This document shows, in pieces, positions 54,989-64,000 of a stretch of DNA of 64,000 nucleotides (position 1 is the stretch's first letter; each line of letters begins with the position of its first letter). The notes beneath the pieces are model-generated. The model did not search any database. It saw nothing but the letters and a program-made list of their open reading frames with translations, and was not told the DNA's origin. The stretch is from assembly GCA_021325635.1 (NCBI GenBank), contig JAJPGV010000030.1, forward strand, positions 62,001-126,000, written 5' to 3'. The position numbers and the translations under genes were made by a program. This DNA is from Chloroflexota bacterium (GTDB taxonomy: Bacteria > Chloroflexota > JAJPGV01).

Positions 54989-56125
54989 TCAGAACTTCTT
55001 CGGCTCCCACTCGTAGTTGGGATCTTTGTAGGCCTGCTCAGGCATGGCTGACTTCAGTCCGCGCTTGCCAAGCTCCTCCTCGAAGAGCTGGCGCACCGCG
55101 GGATCCTCGGCTGAGTACTCGATCTGGTCACGGAGCCGGTCCTCGACCTTCTCGGCGTAGCCATGGAACTGCATGGGTGGGTGCAGCGCCAGGTAGCGCG
55201 CAGCCTTGCCACCGAGATTGAAGTGCTGGTGGAACCAGCGGTTTGGCGGGACGAACAGCGCCGCTTCCTGCCAGGGGACGATGATCTTCTCGCGGCCCTC
55301 TTCCCACATGACGGAGTAGCCCTCGCCGCCGGGAATGATGATCACCCGGCCGGGTCCGTGGCGGTGCGCCTTCTTGTACGTCAGCGGCGGGAAGACTGAC
55401 ATGTGGCAGCTCATGTCCGAGCCGGCAAACTGGATCGTTACCGTGGCTCCGCCCGCGCCCCGATGCGTGTTGGCGTCGAGCTTGTCCCAGGCGCTCATGT
55501 CGGGGAAGAAGTTGCCGTACCAGAAGGCGCGGTTGGGGTCTCCTGAGTCCGTCCAGCGCAAGCCCCCGCCGCCGTTCACGACCTTGGCTTCAGAGAAGAA
55601 GTCCTGCTGGGTGGCGAACTCGCTCACCCTGGCTTGATAGGGATTGTTGAGGAAGAAATCCGGGTCAGGCACGATCGACATGGCCAGGGGGAGGTAGCTG
55701 TAGTGCAGCAGCCGGACGGGCTTCTCGCCCTGCATGTTGCTGAATTGGCGGTAGGCGTTGTTCGGCACCAGGAACATCGAGCGGTCCTGCCACTCGAAGC
55801 TCTTCGGCGTTGGCGCCGCATCGTTCCACACGCTCGTCACGCCGCGCCCTGAGACCACGTAGACGACTTCGTCGACAGCCAGCCGGTATGGTGGAAGCGT
55901 CTGGCCGGGAGGGATCTCGGTCACTCGGGCCTCACTCACGCCTTCCTGGCCCATGAGCTGGATGAACGCAGCGTTGCACTTGCGCTCCTCCCACCAGCTC
56001 AGCTCCACGCTGCGTACGTCGCGAACAAAGAAGCCGCGATGAACGGGCACTCCGCGACCTTCCATCCATTCGTCGTAAGCGAACTTGGTCCGCGGGGTAT
56101 CCTGCTGCGGCTGGGCTACTGCCAA
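54989..56125 (-). CDS. Bicupin protein, gentisate-dioxygenase-like fold
   Basis: A 378-residue protein with two cupin halves. The first (about 80-150) has EIPPGQTLPPYRLAVDEVVYVVSGRG and FLVPNNAYRQF. The second (about 250-330) has KAHRHGPGRVIIIPGGEGYSV and FVPPNRWFHQHFN with three His that could bind iron. Similar bicupins include ring-cleaving dioxygenases, and some are annotated as ethanolamine-ammonia-lyase-activating proteins; the eutA-like neighbour makes that label worth noting but not proven. TTG at 56125 follows TAGGAG with good spacing. Confidence 0.75.
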   Translation of the reverse strand: MAVAQPQQDTPRTKFAYDEWMEGRGVPVHRGFFVRDVRSVELSWWEERKCNAAFIQLMGQEGVSEARVTEIPPGQTLPPYRLAVDEVVYVVSGRGVTSVWNDAAPTPKSFEWQDRSMFLVPNNAYRQFSNMQGEKPVRLLHYSYLPLAMSIVPDPDFFLNNPYQARVSEFATQQDFFSEAKVVNGGGGLRWTDSGDPNRAFWYGNFFPDMSAWDKLDANTHRGAGGATVTIQFAGSDMSCHMSVFPPLTYKKAHRHGPGRVIIIPGGEGYSVMWEEGREKIIVPWQEAALFVPPNRWFHQHFNLGGKAARYLALHPPMQFHGYAEKVEDRLRDQIEYSAEDPAVRQLFEEELGKRGLKSAMPEQAYKDPNYEWEPKKF

Positions 56126-56206
56126 CTGAAACTCCTAAGCGAAGTGTGCCGACGAAATGATAGAACGAGCCGTTAAAACAGCAGCTTGACGCCTCGTCCG
56201 ACGCCT

Positions 56207-57305
56207 CTAGGACCCGATAGTGCTCTTCAGATGCGCCTGGATGAAGCCATCGAGATCGCCGTCCAGCACACCCTGAGCGTTTGAGGTCTCGTGTCCGCTG
56301 CGGTTGTCTTTCACCATGGTGTAGGGGTGCAGCACGTAGGAGCGAACGGCGTTGCCGAAGTCGGCCGCGTGATACTCGCCCTTCATGCGGGCGTGCTCTT
56401 CCTGCTGCTCCTCGAGCCGCTTTTCCACCAGCTTGGCGCGCAGGATCTTCATCGCCACGTCGCGATTCTGCATCTGCGATCGCTCGTTCTGGCAGGTGAC
56501 GACAATCCCGGTCGGCAGATGCGTGATGCGCACTGCCGATTCGGTCTTGTTCACGTGCTGGCCGCCGGCCCCGGTGGAACGGTAGGTATCGACGCGCAGG
56601 TCCTTCGGATCGATTTCTATCGCGCCATCCTCCTCGACCTCGGGCATCACCTCCACCAGCGCGAACGAGGTGTGACGGCGGTGGGCGGCGTCGAAGGGTG
56701 ACAGGCGCACCAGCCGGTGCACGCCGCGTTCGCCTTTGAGGTACCCGTAGGCGTCCCGCCCGGTGATCTCCACCGTGGCGCTCTTGATGCCGGCCTCTTC
56801 CCCCTCGGAGGTATCCACCACCTCGGTCTTGAGCTTGTGGTCCTCAGCCCAGCGCAGGTACATGCGCAGCAGCATCTGGGTCCAGTCCTGCGAATCGACT
56901 CCTCCCGTTCCCGCGTGGACCGCCAGGATGGCGTTGCTGTGGTCGTACTCGCCCGACAGGAACAGCTCGAACTCGCGCTCGTCGATCCGTGTGCTCAGCT
57001 CCGCTGCCTGTGACTGGATGTCCCTGGCCAGGTCCTCGTCCTCATCGGCCTCGGCCAGCTCGAACAGCGCCCACAGATCGTCGACCTGCCGCGCGATCTC
57101 TCGCCAGTGGTCCGTTTGCTCGTGCAGGCCGGCGATGCGCGCCATCGTCGCCTGCGCCGCCCGGTTGTCGTCCCAGAAGTCGGGTTGGGTCGACTCCTGT
57201 TCTAGGCGAGCAGCCTCCTGTTCTTTCGCAGGCAGGTCAAAGTCGCACCAGGAGGTCAGAGATACGCGAGCGTAAGGCGATCAAGCGATCGCGAACTTCT
57301 TGCAT
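56207..57305 (-). CDS. prfB: Peptide chain release factor 2 with programmed +1 frameshift
   Basis: Releases proteins at UGA and UAA. The first 22 codons (from ATG 57305) end at CTT TGA; reading then moves +1 and continues as DLPAKEQEAARLEQES into the main frame, giving 365 residues, the normal length. The main frame has STGAGGQHVNKTES with the catalytic GGQ, and RLSPFDAAHRRH with the SPF stop-codon anticodon tripeptide. A main-frame ATG at 57145 would remove conserved N-terminal residues. TATACT stands 10 bases before the true ATG. Confidence 0.97.
57236..57242 (-). promoter_or_regulatory. Programmed +1 frameshift site of prfB
   Basis: CTTTGAC, the standard RF2 recoding heptamer: ribosomes pausing at TGA slip +1 on CTT. 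A weak Shine-Dalgarno-like GGTG stands 3 bases upstream, at the spacing known from E. coli, where the sequence is the stronger AGGGGG. Confidence 0.92.
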
Positions 57306-57315
57306 GAGCCAGCGA

Positions 57316-57321
57316 AGTATA
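57316..57321 (-). promoter_or_regulatory. -10 box of prfB
   Basis: TATACT on the minus strand 10 bases before the ATG at 57305. Confidence 0.55.
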
Positions 57322-57340
57322 GGGGGGATTGGGCGTTTAG

Positions 57341-57383
57341 GGCCCAGGGTCGAGTGGTGAGAAAACGCTCTCGGCCCTGGGCC
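57341..57383. terminator. Inverted repeat after the cupredoxin gene
   Basis: GGCCCAGGG (57341-57349) and CCCTGGGCC (57375-57383) form a 9-bp stem with further pairing inside. It lies just past the stop of the LPKTG cupredoxin gene and before the prfB promoter. There is no T tract. Confidence 0.5.
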
Positions 57384-57393
57384 TGTTCGAACG

Positions 57394-58479
57394 CTAGCGC
57401 CGGCGCAGACGCCGACCAGCGAGGGGAGCACCCCCGAGCAAGACGGCGCCCAGGACGTACGACCAGGCTGGAACGCCTGGGACGCCACTGCCGCCGCCGG
57501 TCTTGGGCAGCGCCGCCGGCGCTTGGACGGGCGCCTGGATCGGCGCGCCGCCGACGACGGTAATCGTGCCAACCATGCCCAGCTCGGCATGCAGGATGCA
57601 GTAGTACTTGTACGTTCCGGGCGCGGTGAACTGCAGGCTGTAGCTCTTCGGGGCACCGGGCACAGGGCCATAGAGCCCCGAGTTCACCAGTCCGGTGCCG
57701 TTGTAGGTGTTGCCGCCGGACGGCGCGAAGTACTTCTCAAAGCCCGGCTGGGCCGGAGTGATGGTCGGCCCTCCGGAAGAGAAGGTGACCGTGTGCGGCA
57801 CGACCGGATCGGTATCGGTCCAGGTCACCGTGTCACCGACCTTCACCGTGAGGTCCCCACCCAGGAAGCGCGCGCTGTAGGCGTTGCCCGATCCGACGCT
57901 GCTCGGCACCGTCCAGGTGGTGCTGCCGCCGGCGCCCCGCGCCTGGGTCACGTTGGCAGCGGCCACCAGCGCTTGCGTGGCGCCGATAGCGGCCTGGATC
58001 TGCTGGTTGCCGGTAGCGCTGGCCTGGTCTTGGGTTTGCGGATAGGCCGTGCCCGGCGCCTGGACCACCAGCTGCCCGGCCATACCGGGATGGATCAGGC
58101 ACAGGTAGGTGTACGTTCCCGGCGCGGCCGTGATGGTCAGGGTGTAGTCCTTGAACGCCAGGCCGGAGCTGACCTTGTTGGTGCCGTCCCAGGCGGTTCC
58201 CGCCACCGGCGTCGTGGCTTCCGGGCTGGCCGGGTTGATCGGTGACGGCCAGCCGAAGCTGATCGTATGCGGCTCGCCCGATCCGATGTGCCAGGTTACG
58301 CCGTCGCCCTGATCGACCGTGAGCTTGGCAGGACCGAAGACGAGCGCCTGGATGGCCTGATCCTGTGTTCCACCGGTAGTAACGGTCCAGTTCTGGGCGG
58401 TGGCGAAGGCCCCCAGCGGCGTGCTCAGCGCGGCGACCAGCAACGTTATCGTGATGCCTATCCGCACGAAGATTCGCAT
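57394..58479 (-). CDS. Two-domain cupredoxin with LPKTG anchor
   Basis: A 361-residue exported copper protein. After the signal peptide come two plastocyanin-like domains. The first has EPHTISF and YLCLIHPGMAG, the second VPHTVTF and YYCILHAELGMVG; each supplies the His, Cys, His and Met of a type 1 copper site. The C-terminus has LPKTG (residues 324-328), a hydrophobic helix and RRLRRR, a sortase-type sorting signal. No sortase gene is in this window. The ATG at 58479 follows AAGGAGAAGG. It probably carries electrons on the outer face of the membrane. Confidence 0.9.
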   Translation of the reverse strand: MRIFVRIGITITLLVAALSTPLGAFATAQNWTVTTGGTQDQAIQALVFGPAKLTVDQGDGVTWHIGSGEPHTISFGWPSPINPASPEATTPVAGTAWDGTNKVSSGLAFKDYTLTITAAPGTYTYLCLIHPGMAGQLVVQAPGTAYPQTQDQASATGNQQIQAAIGATQALVAAANVTQARGAGGSTTWTVPSSVGSGNAYSARFLGGDLTVKVGDTVTWTDTDPVVPHTVTFSSGGPTITPAQPGFEKYFAPSGGNTYNGTGLVNSGLYGPVPGAPKSYSLQFTAPGTYKYYCILHAELGMVGTITVVGGAPIQAPVQAPAALPKTGGGSGVPGVPAWSYVLGAVLLGGAPLAGRRLRRR

Positions 58480-58529
58480 TCCCTTCTCCTTTGGCATAGC
58501 TAGCAAACTGGCAATATTTCAGCCTGGCC

Positions 58530-58535
58530 TATACT
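58530..58535 (+). promoter_or_regulatory. Candidate -10 box upstream of the cupredoxin lipoprotein
   Basis: TATACT on the plus strand 78 bases before the TTG at 58614; here a conventional leader of about 70 bases is implied. Confidence 0.35.
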
Positions 58536-58613
58536 AAAGCCCGACCTTTCCGCGGTCAAGAAACAAGCGGCGGGTGGCCCTCCGAACACCTGCCGGCCAA
58601 CCTGGAGAAGGCT

Positions 58614-59264
58614 TTGCTGACTGCCTTCCGGCGACTGCCGGGCCTTGCGCTGGCCTGTCTGCTGCTGTCCGGTTGTGGCAGCGCGACCTCTGCGCCAGCG
58701 AGCAGCCCATCTTCGGCCAGCGCTGCCGCGACCGCTGCAACGCCGGCCTCCACGTCCACGGCGACCCCGAGCGCGCCCTCGCCAACCTCGACGCCTTCGC
58801 CAACGCCCACTGAGCCTGTCAGATCGGTTGCTGCGTCAGTGCCGGCGAGCGCAGCGGTCGTGACGGTGCCCGCGTCGGCGGGAGCCGCCAGCCCAAAGCC
58901 GGCCGTCCCCGCTCCCGCCAGCGCCAAGCCTGCCGTTCCCACCGTCACGCCCCCTACCGCGGCTCCCACCGCACCGCCCGCCCCATCGCCGACCGCGGCG
59001 GTGAAGCCCGCCGCAGCTTCGGTGACGGTGACGACCGAGGATTTCGACTTCAAGCCGGCCACCATCACCATCTCCGCCGGAGGGACGGTGATCTGGAACA
59101 ACGCCGGTCCCACGATTCACACCGTGGGCGCCACGGACAACAGCTGGGTGTCAGAGGTGCTGCAGAAGGGCCAGAGCTATAGCCATACGTTCAGCTCGGC
59201 CGGGACGTTCAACTACCTGTGCACGCTGCATCCGTTCATGACCGGAACGGTCGTCGTCAAGTAG
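58614..59264 (+). CDS. Cupredoxin lipoprotein with long Ser/Thr/Ala/Pro linker
   Basis: A 216-residue protein. The signal peptide ends in LLLSGC, a lipobox, followed by about 110 residues of low-complexity Ala, Pro, Ser and Thr. The C-terminal 95 residues form a plastocyanin-like domain: VTTEDFDFKPATITISAGGTVIW, TIHTVGATD with one His, and FNYLCTLHPFMTG with the Cys, His and Met ligands. The linker should hold the copper domain away from the membrane. TTG start after GGAGAAGG. Divergent from the two-domain cupredoxin, so the two may serve the same electron path. Confidence 0.87.
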   Translation: MLTAFRRLPGLALACLLLSGCGSATSAPASSPSSASAAATAATPASTSTATPSAPSPTSTPSPTPTEPVRSVAASVPASAAVVTVPASAGAASPKPAVPAPASAKPAVPTVTPPTAAPTAPPAPSPTAAVKPAAASVTVTTEDFDFKPATITISAGGTVIWNNAGPTIHTVGATDNSWVSEVLQKGQSYSHTFSSAGTFNYLCTLHPFMTGTVVVK

Positions 59265-59333
59265 CGCGCCGCACCTGCCCCCGGCCCGTGCGCCGGCAGC
59301 TTTCCGAGCGGTAGTCCTAGCCGAAGAGAGCGA

Positions 59334-62114
59334 TCAGGCGCCGGCCCCGTGGCAGCGCTTGTACTTGCGGCCGCTGCCGCAGGGGCAAGGATCGTTCCGA
59401 CCGATCTTCGTTGCTGCCGCGACGGGGCGCCGCTCGCCGGCCTCCTGGCGGTTCGTGCTCGCGTGCGCATAGGGGGATTGGCTGTAGGATCGGGCGGCCT
59501 GCCTGCTGGACTCCTGCCGCCGGCCGTTCGGCGAAGGCGCAGCCGGAGGCGCTTCCGCTGGGCCGGGCTGCGCTCCGAGGGCCGTGGGCGGCGGTTGAAC
59601 CACGAGGTTGACGTTGTAGATGGCGTGCACCACGTCGTGCTCGATGGTCGCCATAAGGCTCTGGAAGAGGTCGTACGCCTCCGCCTTGTAGGCCACGAGC
59701 GGATCCTGCTGGCCATAGGCCCGCAGGCCGATGCCCTCGCGCAGATCGTCGATGGTGGTCAGGTGGTCCACCCACAGGGTGTCGATGATCTTCAGCAGCA
59801 CCAGGCGCTCGATGTGGCGCATGAGCGGCGGGCTGAGCTGCTGCTCTTTGGCCTCGTAGGCTTTGTCCGCGGCGTCGAGGATCATCTCCTCGAGCTCGTC
59901 GCGGGTCATGAGCTTGAAGTCCTCGGGTGTCCAATCTTCCGGAACTGGGAAGATGGGCTTCAGCGAGCTGAGGAGACCCTCGGTGTCCCAGTTCTCACCG
60001 TATTCGTCGGCGCAGTGCGAGCCGATCATCTGGGACAGCTGGCCGTGGATCATGTCCACGATGACCTCGCGCAGGTCTTCGTGTTTCATGATCTTCTGGC
60101 GCTCGCCGTAGATGATCTCGCGGTGCTTGTTCATCACGTCGTCGAATTCGACGGTGTGCTTGCGGATGTCGAAATGGAACCCTTCGACCTTGGTCTGAGC
60201 CTGCTCGATGGCCCTCGTGACCAGGCCATGCTCGATGGGCGTGTCCTCGTCCATGCCGAGCTTTTCCATGATGTTGGCGATGCGCTCGGAAGCAAAGCGG
60301 CGCATCAGGTCGTCATCCAGCGAGACGAAGAAGCGGGAGGTTCCGGGGTCGCCCTGCCGGCCTGCGCGGCCCCGCAGCTGGTTATCGATGCGGCGGGATT
60401 CGTGGCGCTCCGTCCCGATGATGTGCAGCCCGCCCATGCCGATGACTTCATCGTGTTCGACGGCACACTGCGCGCTGTGTCGGTCCAGCAGCGCCTGGTA
60501 GTCTTTCTCCCCGCCTGACGCTTCCCATTCGTGCTTGGCCAGCCCTTCGGGATTGCCGCCCAGGAGGATGTCGACGCCGCGCCCGGCCATGTTGGTAGCG
60601 ACCGTCACCGCGCCCTTGCGCCCGGCCTGGGCCACGATGCCGGCCTCGCGCTCGTGGTTCTTGGCATTCAGGACTTCGTGGGGGATGCCCTTGCGCGACA
60701 GCAGCTGGCTGAGCCGTTCCGATTTCTCGATCGAGACCGTGCCGATCAGCACGGGCTTACCTTCGTTGTGCAGCTCTTCGATCTGCTCCACCACCGCTCT
60801 GAACTTGCCCTGCTCGTTCTTGTACACCAGGTCGGGCTGGTCCTTGCGGATCATCGGCCGGTTGGTGGGGATGGTGAGCACGTCGAGCTTGTAGATCTTG
60901 TTGAGCTCCTCCGCTTCAGTAGAAGCCGTGCCCGTCATCCCGGAGAGCTTCTTGTACAGACGGAAGAAGTTCTGGAAGGTGATGGCGCCGAGCGTCTTGT
61001 TCTCGCGCTCGACGCGCACCCCCTCCTTGGCCTCGATGGCCTGGTGCAGGCCCTCGCTGTAGCGCCGGCCGATCATCTTGCGGCCGGTGAACTCGTCGAT
61101 GATGATGACCTGGCCGTTCTCGACGATGTAGTCCCGGTCGTTCTTGAAGATGACCTCGGCTTTGAGGGCGTTGTCCAGATAATGCGCCAGCAGATAGTTC
61201 TGCTCGTCGTAGATGTTGTCGACGCCGGCCAGCTGCTCGACGCGAGCGATGCCCTCCTCCGTCAGGCTGACGGCCTTGAGCTTCTCGTCGACGACGTAGT
61301 CCTCTTCGAATCGTAGCTGGGTGGCGATGCGAGCAAACTGGTAATAACGGTCGGTCGCTTCTTCGGCAGGGCCCGAGATGATGAGCGGGGTGCGCGCTTC
61401 GTCGATCAGGATGTTGTCGACTTCGTCGACGATGGCATAGTGCAGCTCGCGCTGCACCGGCTCGGCCTCGCCGATGACCAGCCGCCCCATGGGGTCAACC
61501 ACGATCGGCGGCGTGATCATATTGTCGCGCAGGTAGTCGAACCCGAACTCGTTGTTCGTGCCGTAAGTGATGTCAGCCTGGTACGCGGCGCGCTTCTCGG
61601 GCCCGTAGGGCTCCATGGTGGACTGCACGCAGCCGACGGAGAGTCCCAGCAGGTTGTAGACCTTGCTCATCCACTCCGCATCACGCCGTGCCAGGTAATC
61701 ATTGACGGTCACGACGTGTACGCCCTTGCCTTCGAGGGCATTGAGGAACGCAGGCAGCGTCGCCACCAGCGTCTTGCCCTCGCCGGTTCGCATCTCAGCG
61801 ATCTTTCCCTGGTGCAGGACGATGCCGCCCAGTAATTGGACGTCATAGTGCCGCTGGCCAAGCGCGCGCTTGGCGCCTTCCCGCACCAGCGCAAAGGCTT
61901 CAGGCAGGATGTCGTCCAGCGTCTCACCCTCGGCCAGCCGCTGCTTCAGAGCCGCGGTCTCCTCACGGAGCGCCTCGTCAGACAGGCCGGCGTAGTCGGG
62001 CTCGATCTCGTTGATCTCGTCGACGATGGGTTGGAGCTTGTTGAGCTCCTTCTGGTTGGGATCGCCGACGAGTTTCGTCAGCAGCTTGCCGGCTCCCGGC
62101 AGCACCTTCAGCAT
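59334..62114 (-). CDS. secA: Preprotein translocase ATPase SecA
   Basis: Motor of Sec export, 926 residues. It has [20 protein letters not shown] (Walker A), [48 protein letters not shown] (Walker B), [27 protein letters not shown] and [15 protein letters not shown]-terminal linker leads to a zinc-binding SEC-C tail, [17 protein letters not shown], that contacts SecB, ribosomes or lipid. ATG at 62114 follows AAGGA; TATGAT about 45 bases upstream is the likely -10 box. Confidence 0.98.
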   Translation of the reverse strand: MLKVLPGAGKLLTKLVGDPNQKELNKLQPIVDEINEIEPDYAGLSDEALREETAALKQRLAEGETLDDILPEAFALVREGAKRALGQRHYDVQLLGGIVLHQGKIAEMRTGEGKTLVATLPAFLNALEGKGVHVVTVNDYLARRDAEWMSKVYNLLGLSVGCVQSTMEPYGPEKRAAYQADITYGTNNEFGFDYLRDNMITPPIVVDPMGRLVIGEAEPVQRELHYAIVDEVDNILIDEARTPLIISGPAEEATDRYYQFARIATQLRFEEDYVVDEKLKAVSLTEEGIARVEQLAGVDNIYDEQNYLLAHYLDNALKAEVIFKNDRDYIVENGQVIIIDEFTGRKMIGRRYSEGLHQAIEAKEGVRVERENKTLGAITFQNFFRLYKKLSGMTGTASTEAEELNKIYKLDVLTIPTNRPMIRKDQPDLVYKNEQGKFRAVVEQIEELHNEGKPVLIGTVSIEKSERLSQLLSRKGIPHEVLNAKNHEREAGIVAQAGRKGAVTVATNMAGRGVDILLGGNPEGLAKHEWEASGGEKDYQALLDRHSAQCAVEHDEVIGMGGLHIIGTERHESRRIDNQLRGRAGRQGDPGTSRFFVSLDDDLMRRFASERIANIMEKLGMDEDTPIEHGLVTRAIEQAQTKVEGFHFDIRKHTVEFDDVMNKHREIIYGERQKIMKHEDLREVIVDMIHGQLSQMIGSHCADEYGENWDTEGLLSSLKPIFPVPEDWTPEDFKLMTRDELEEMILDAADKAYEAKEQQLSPPLMRHIERLVLLKIIDTLWVDHLTTIDDLREGIGLRAYGQQDPLVAYKAEAYDLFQSLMATIEHDVVHAIYNVNLVVQPPPTALGAQPGPAEAPPAAPSPNGRRQESSRQAARSYSQSPYAHASTNRQEAGERRPVAAATKIGRNDPCPCGSGRKYKRCHGAGA

Positions 62115-62219
62115 GAGTATTCCTTCAGGGTCAGGGACGTGAGTCTGTGGCGGATCATAACAATCTGACGGGGGCTTGCGGATGGTTCGAGCGAGCTGCG
62201 ATCCGGGCTTGAGCCGCCA

Positions 62220-63137
62220 TTACTCCAGGCGCGCGCCAACGATAGCGGGCTGGCCGCGGAGGAACTCCGCGGCGGCCATCGGCTTGCGTCCTTCGAGCTG
62301 CACCTGCTCCAGCCGCAAGGTTCCGGCCCCGGTTACCACCTCCAGGCCCTCGACGACGCTCCCTATCGGCCGGCTTTCGAGCGAAGGCTCCCGCGCCGTA
62401 GCCGCAAGAACCTTCAGCAGCTTGCCGTCCCAGTGGGTGAATGACCCCGGCCAGGGCGTGTAGGCGCGAACCTCCCGCGCCAGACGGCTGGCGGGCTTGG
62501 ACCAATCGATGCGCCCGTCCTCTTTGGTCAGGCGAGGAGCGTACGTCGCCAGCGCTTCCTTCTGGCGGACTGGCGTGATCATGCCTCGCACTCGCAGCTG
62601 CAGGACTTCCACCAATAGGCTGGCGCCGAGGCTGGCGAGCTTGTCCGTGAGCGTCCCGGCGTTGTCATGAGGCTCGATGGGAATGGAGCGCTGTCTGAAG
62701 ACCGGGCCCGTGTCCCACCCCTCCGCCAGGCGCATGATGCTCACGCCTGCTTCCGCGTCTCCGTTCAGCAGCGCGGCAGCCACGGGCGAGGCGCCGCGAT
62801 AGCGAGGAAGGAGCGAAGCGTGCACGTTCATGGAGCCCAGTGGCGGCAGCGTCAGCAGCCAGTAGGGAATCTTGTGGGCGTAGGCGACGACGACCAGGAC
62901 CTCGGGCTTGATGCTCTCGATGCGCTCTCGCACGTCGTCGAGCCGCTCCGGCTGGGCGATCTCCAGGCCGTGCTCGGCTGCCAGCCGCTTGACCGGCGGA
63001 GGCTGCGGCTCCTGGCCGCGTCCCGCCGGCCGGTCGGGTTGGGTCAGCACCAGCTGTGGCGCAAAGCTGCTGTCCAGCAATGCCTGGAGCGACGGCACCG
63101 CGAAGTCCGGCGTGCCGGCAAAGATCAGACGCGTCAC
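62220..63137 (-). CDS. fmt: Methionyl-tRNA formyltransferase
   Basis: Formylates initiator Met-tRNA. The N-terminal domain has TRLIFAGTPDFAVPSLQALL, the formyl-folate segment NVHASLLPRYRGASPVAAALL with the catalytic Asn and His, and GVSIMRLAEGWDTG. The C-terminal tRNA-binding domain follows (PRLTKEDGRIDWSKPA). GTG at 63137 gives the family start; an upstream GTG at 63155 in frame would add six residues. About 305 residues is normal. The dioxygenase gene ends 30 bases before it. Confidence 0.96.
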   Translation of the reverse strand: MTRLIFAGTPDFAVPSLQALLDSSFAPQLVLTQPDRPAGRGQEPQPPPVKRLAAEHGLEIAQPERLDDVRERIESIKPEVLVVVAYAHKIPYWLLTLPPLGSMNVHASLLPRYRGASPVAAALLNGDAEAGVSIMRLAEGWDTGPVFRQRSIPIEPHDNAGTLTDKLASLGASLLVEVLQLRVRGMITPVRQKEALATYAPRLTKEDGRIDWSKPASRLAREVRAYTPWPGSFTHWDGKLLKVLAATAREPSLESRPIGSVVEGLEVVTGAGTLRLEQVQLEGRKPMAAAEFLRGQPAIVGARLE

Positions 63138-63167
63138 GGACAGCCCCGGCAGCACAGCTCCGGGCGC

Positions 63168-64000
63168 TCAGCGGCTCGCATAATGAAAGTCCACCACGCC
63201 CATCCCGATCAGCCAGGCTGGCACGGCTTCATACATCAGCCATTCCGCCGGCTGTCCCTCGGCCACCGCCATGGCGGAGATCCAGTTGCGGATCTCCTCT
63301 GCGCCGTTGCCTCCTTCAGCGACCTCGGCGGGGCTGAGGGCCAGGAGATCGCTCAGCGACCCCTCGCCGAACAGCCGCACCCAGCGCCGATCGAACTCCC
63401 TGTTGATCCGGCCCTGTCCCGGCACGCCGATGAAGTGCGACATGCCGCCCGCACCGATCACGGCCACTCGGTCGTCGCCCGGAAAGCTTTCGACGGCCCG
63501 GCGCAGCTCTGTGCCGAAGTGCGCTGACCGCGCCAGGGTGGGCAGCGGCGGCTCTATGCAGTTCTGGAAGGTAGGGATCAGTGGCAGATCGAAGGCCGGC
63601 AGCGTGTACCGCAGCGGGACGAACGTGCCATGGTCCAGCTTCATGTGAAAGCTTTTGGCGGGGTCCATGCCGCCTTGCTGGTACATGTGCCGCACGATGT
63701 GCTTGGCCAGGGTCGAATTCCCAGGCAAGCTCACCTCGCGACCGAAGCGCAGGTCATCCTCCGGTCCAATCCAGCTGTCGGCAACGCCAATGCAGTAGGC
63801 CGGGAAGTTGTTCAGGAAGAAGTTGTTGAAGTGATCGTTGCTGATGGTAAGCAGGGTTGTGGCGCCGGCCGCCGCGATGCGCCGGCCCAACTCCGCGAAC
63901 GCCTCGATCGTCCGCGTGCAGACCGCCTCGCCGGCAGCCTCCCAGGTCGTAATCAGGTTCGGAGCGTGTCCGGCGGCAAACACGCCCACGATCTTGGCCA
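63168..64000 (-). CDS. Class III extradiol dioxygenase (LigB type), 5' end at window edge
   Basis: A protein of about 277 residues that is complete except for one base: the window ends with TG of the probable start codon, followed by GCC AAG ATC GTG. Visible motifs are GVFAAGHAPNLIT with one metal His, TISNDHFNNFF with another, DHGTFVPLRY and GGMSHFIGVPGQG with a third His region. This is the catalytic (beta) subunit fold of protocatechuate 4,5-dioxygenase and relatives, which open aromatic rings with Fe(II). The substrate is not known. It is distinct from the LigB/MEMO domain at 15930. Confidence 0.88.
   Translation of the reverse strand, partial: AKIVGVFAAGHAPNLITTWEAAGEAVCTRTIEAFAELGRRIAAAGATTLLTISNDHFNNFFLNNFPAYCIGVADSWIGPEDDLRFGREVSLPGNSTLAKHIVRHMYQQGGMDPAKSFHMKLDHGTFVPLRYTLPAFDLPLIPTFQNCIEPPLPTLARSAHFGTELRRAVESFPGDDRVAVIGAGGMSHFIGVPGQGRINREFDRRWVRLFGEGSLSDLLALSPAEVAEGGNGAEEIRNWISAMAVAEGQPAEWLMYEAVPAWLIGMGVVDFHYASR

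Noticed and set aside
59349-60518. Long open frame antisense to secA
   Set aside because: Shadow frame; SecA motifs cover the opposite strand.

Overview
This window is high-GC bacterial chromosome. It probably comes from an uncultured Chloroflexota or a close relative. That placement is inference: it rests on several secreted or lipid-anchored proteins of Chloroflexota style, including a glycoside hydrolase with a GYP-type N-terminal module, two cupredoxins and two orphan NMT1-like binding proteins. It also rests on the general gene content and on widespread near-leaderless gene starts. No rRNA or tRNA gene, prophage, insertion sequence or CRISPR array was recognised.

Layout. 1-12.6 kb: DUF1684 protein, a frameshifted endonuclease III gene, a Crp-type regulator, an XRE/PspA-like pair, DUF402 and cupin genes, gltX, obg overlapping a radical SAM gene, lysA, two small ferredoxins and a thioredoxin-like lipoprotein. 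12.6-27.7 kb: Ski2-like helicase, tatC, a LigB/MEMO-AMMECR1 fusion, the ileS-lspA-rluD cluster, a MidA-like methyltransferase divergent from hbd, an AAA ATPase, a proline-rich basic protein and a DEAD-box helicase whose leader holds an intrinsic terminator. 27.9-30.3 kb: an accessory patch of small membrane and unrecognised genes. 30.4-42.2 kb: acs with a textbook CRP-type palindrome upstream, then a fully overlapping cobalamin late-pathway operon (cobT-cobS-folC-cbiB-cobD-cobC-cobQ-cobU) ending in an acyl-CoA-dehydrogenase-like gene, and a VapBC-type pair. 42.2-47.8 kb: ilvB-ilvN-ilvC-leuA for branched-chain amino acids. 47.8-64 kb: binding proteins, RpiB-like isomerase, secreted glycosidase, EutA-like reactivase with a His-rich insert, bicupin, prfB with its +1 frameshift, cupredoxins, secA, fmt and an extradiol dioxygenase cut by the right edge.

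Three patterns run through the window. First, many starts lie only 6-11 bases downstream of a TATACT-like -10 box, which implies leaderless or nearly leaderless mRNAs. Second, three intergenic tracts are built of 7-base tandem repeats (one locally reduced to 6), and one contains three 42-base higher-order units of six heptamers; all three abut the stop codon of a minus-strand gene. Third, several conserved reading frames have no ATG, GTG or TTG where the family should begin, with CTG as the obvious candidate. Cobalamin salvage, a EutA-like B12-enzyme reactivase and a Crp/acs pair suggest B12-dependent and acetate metabolism.
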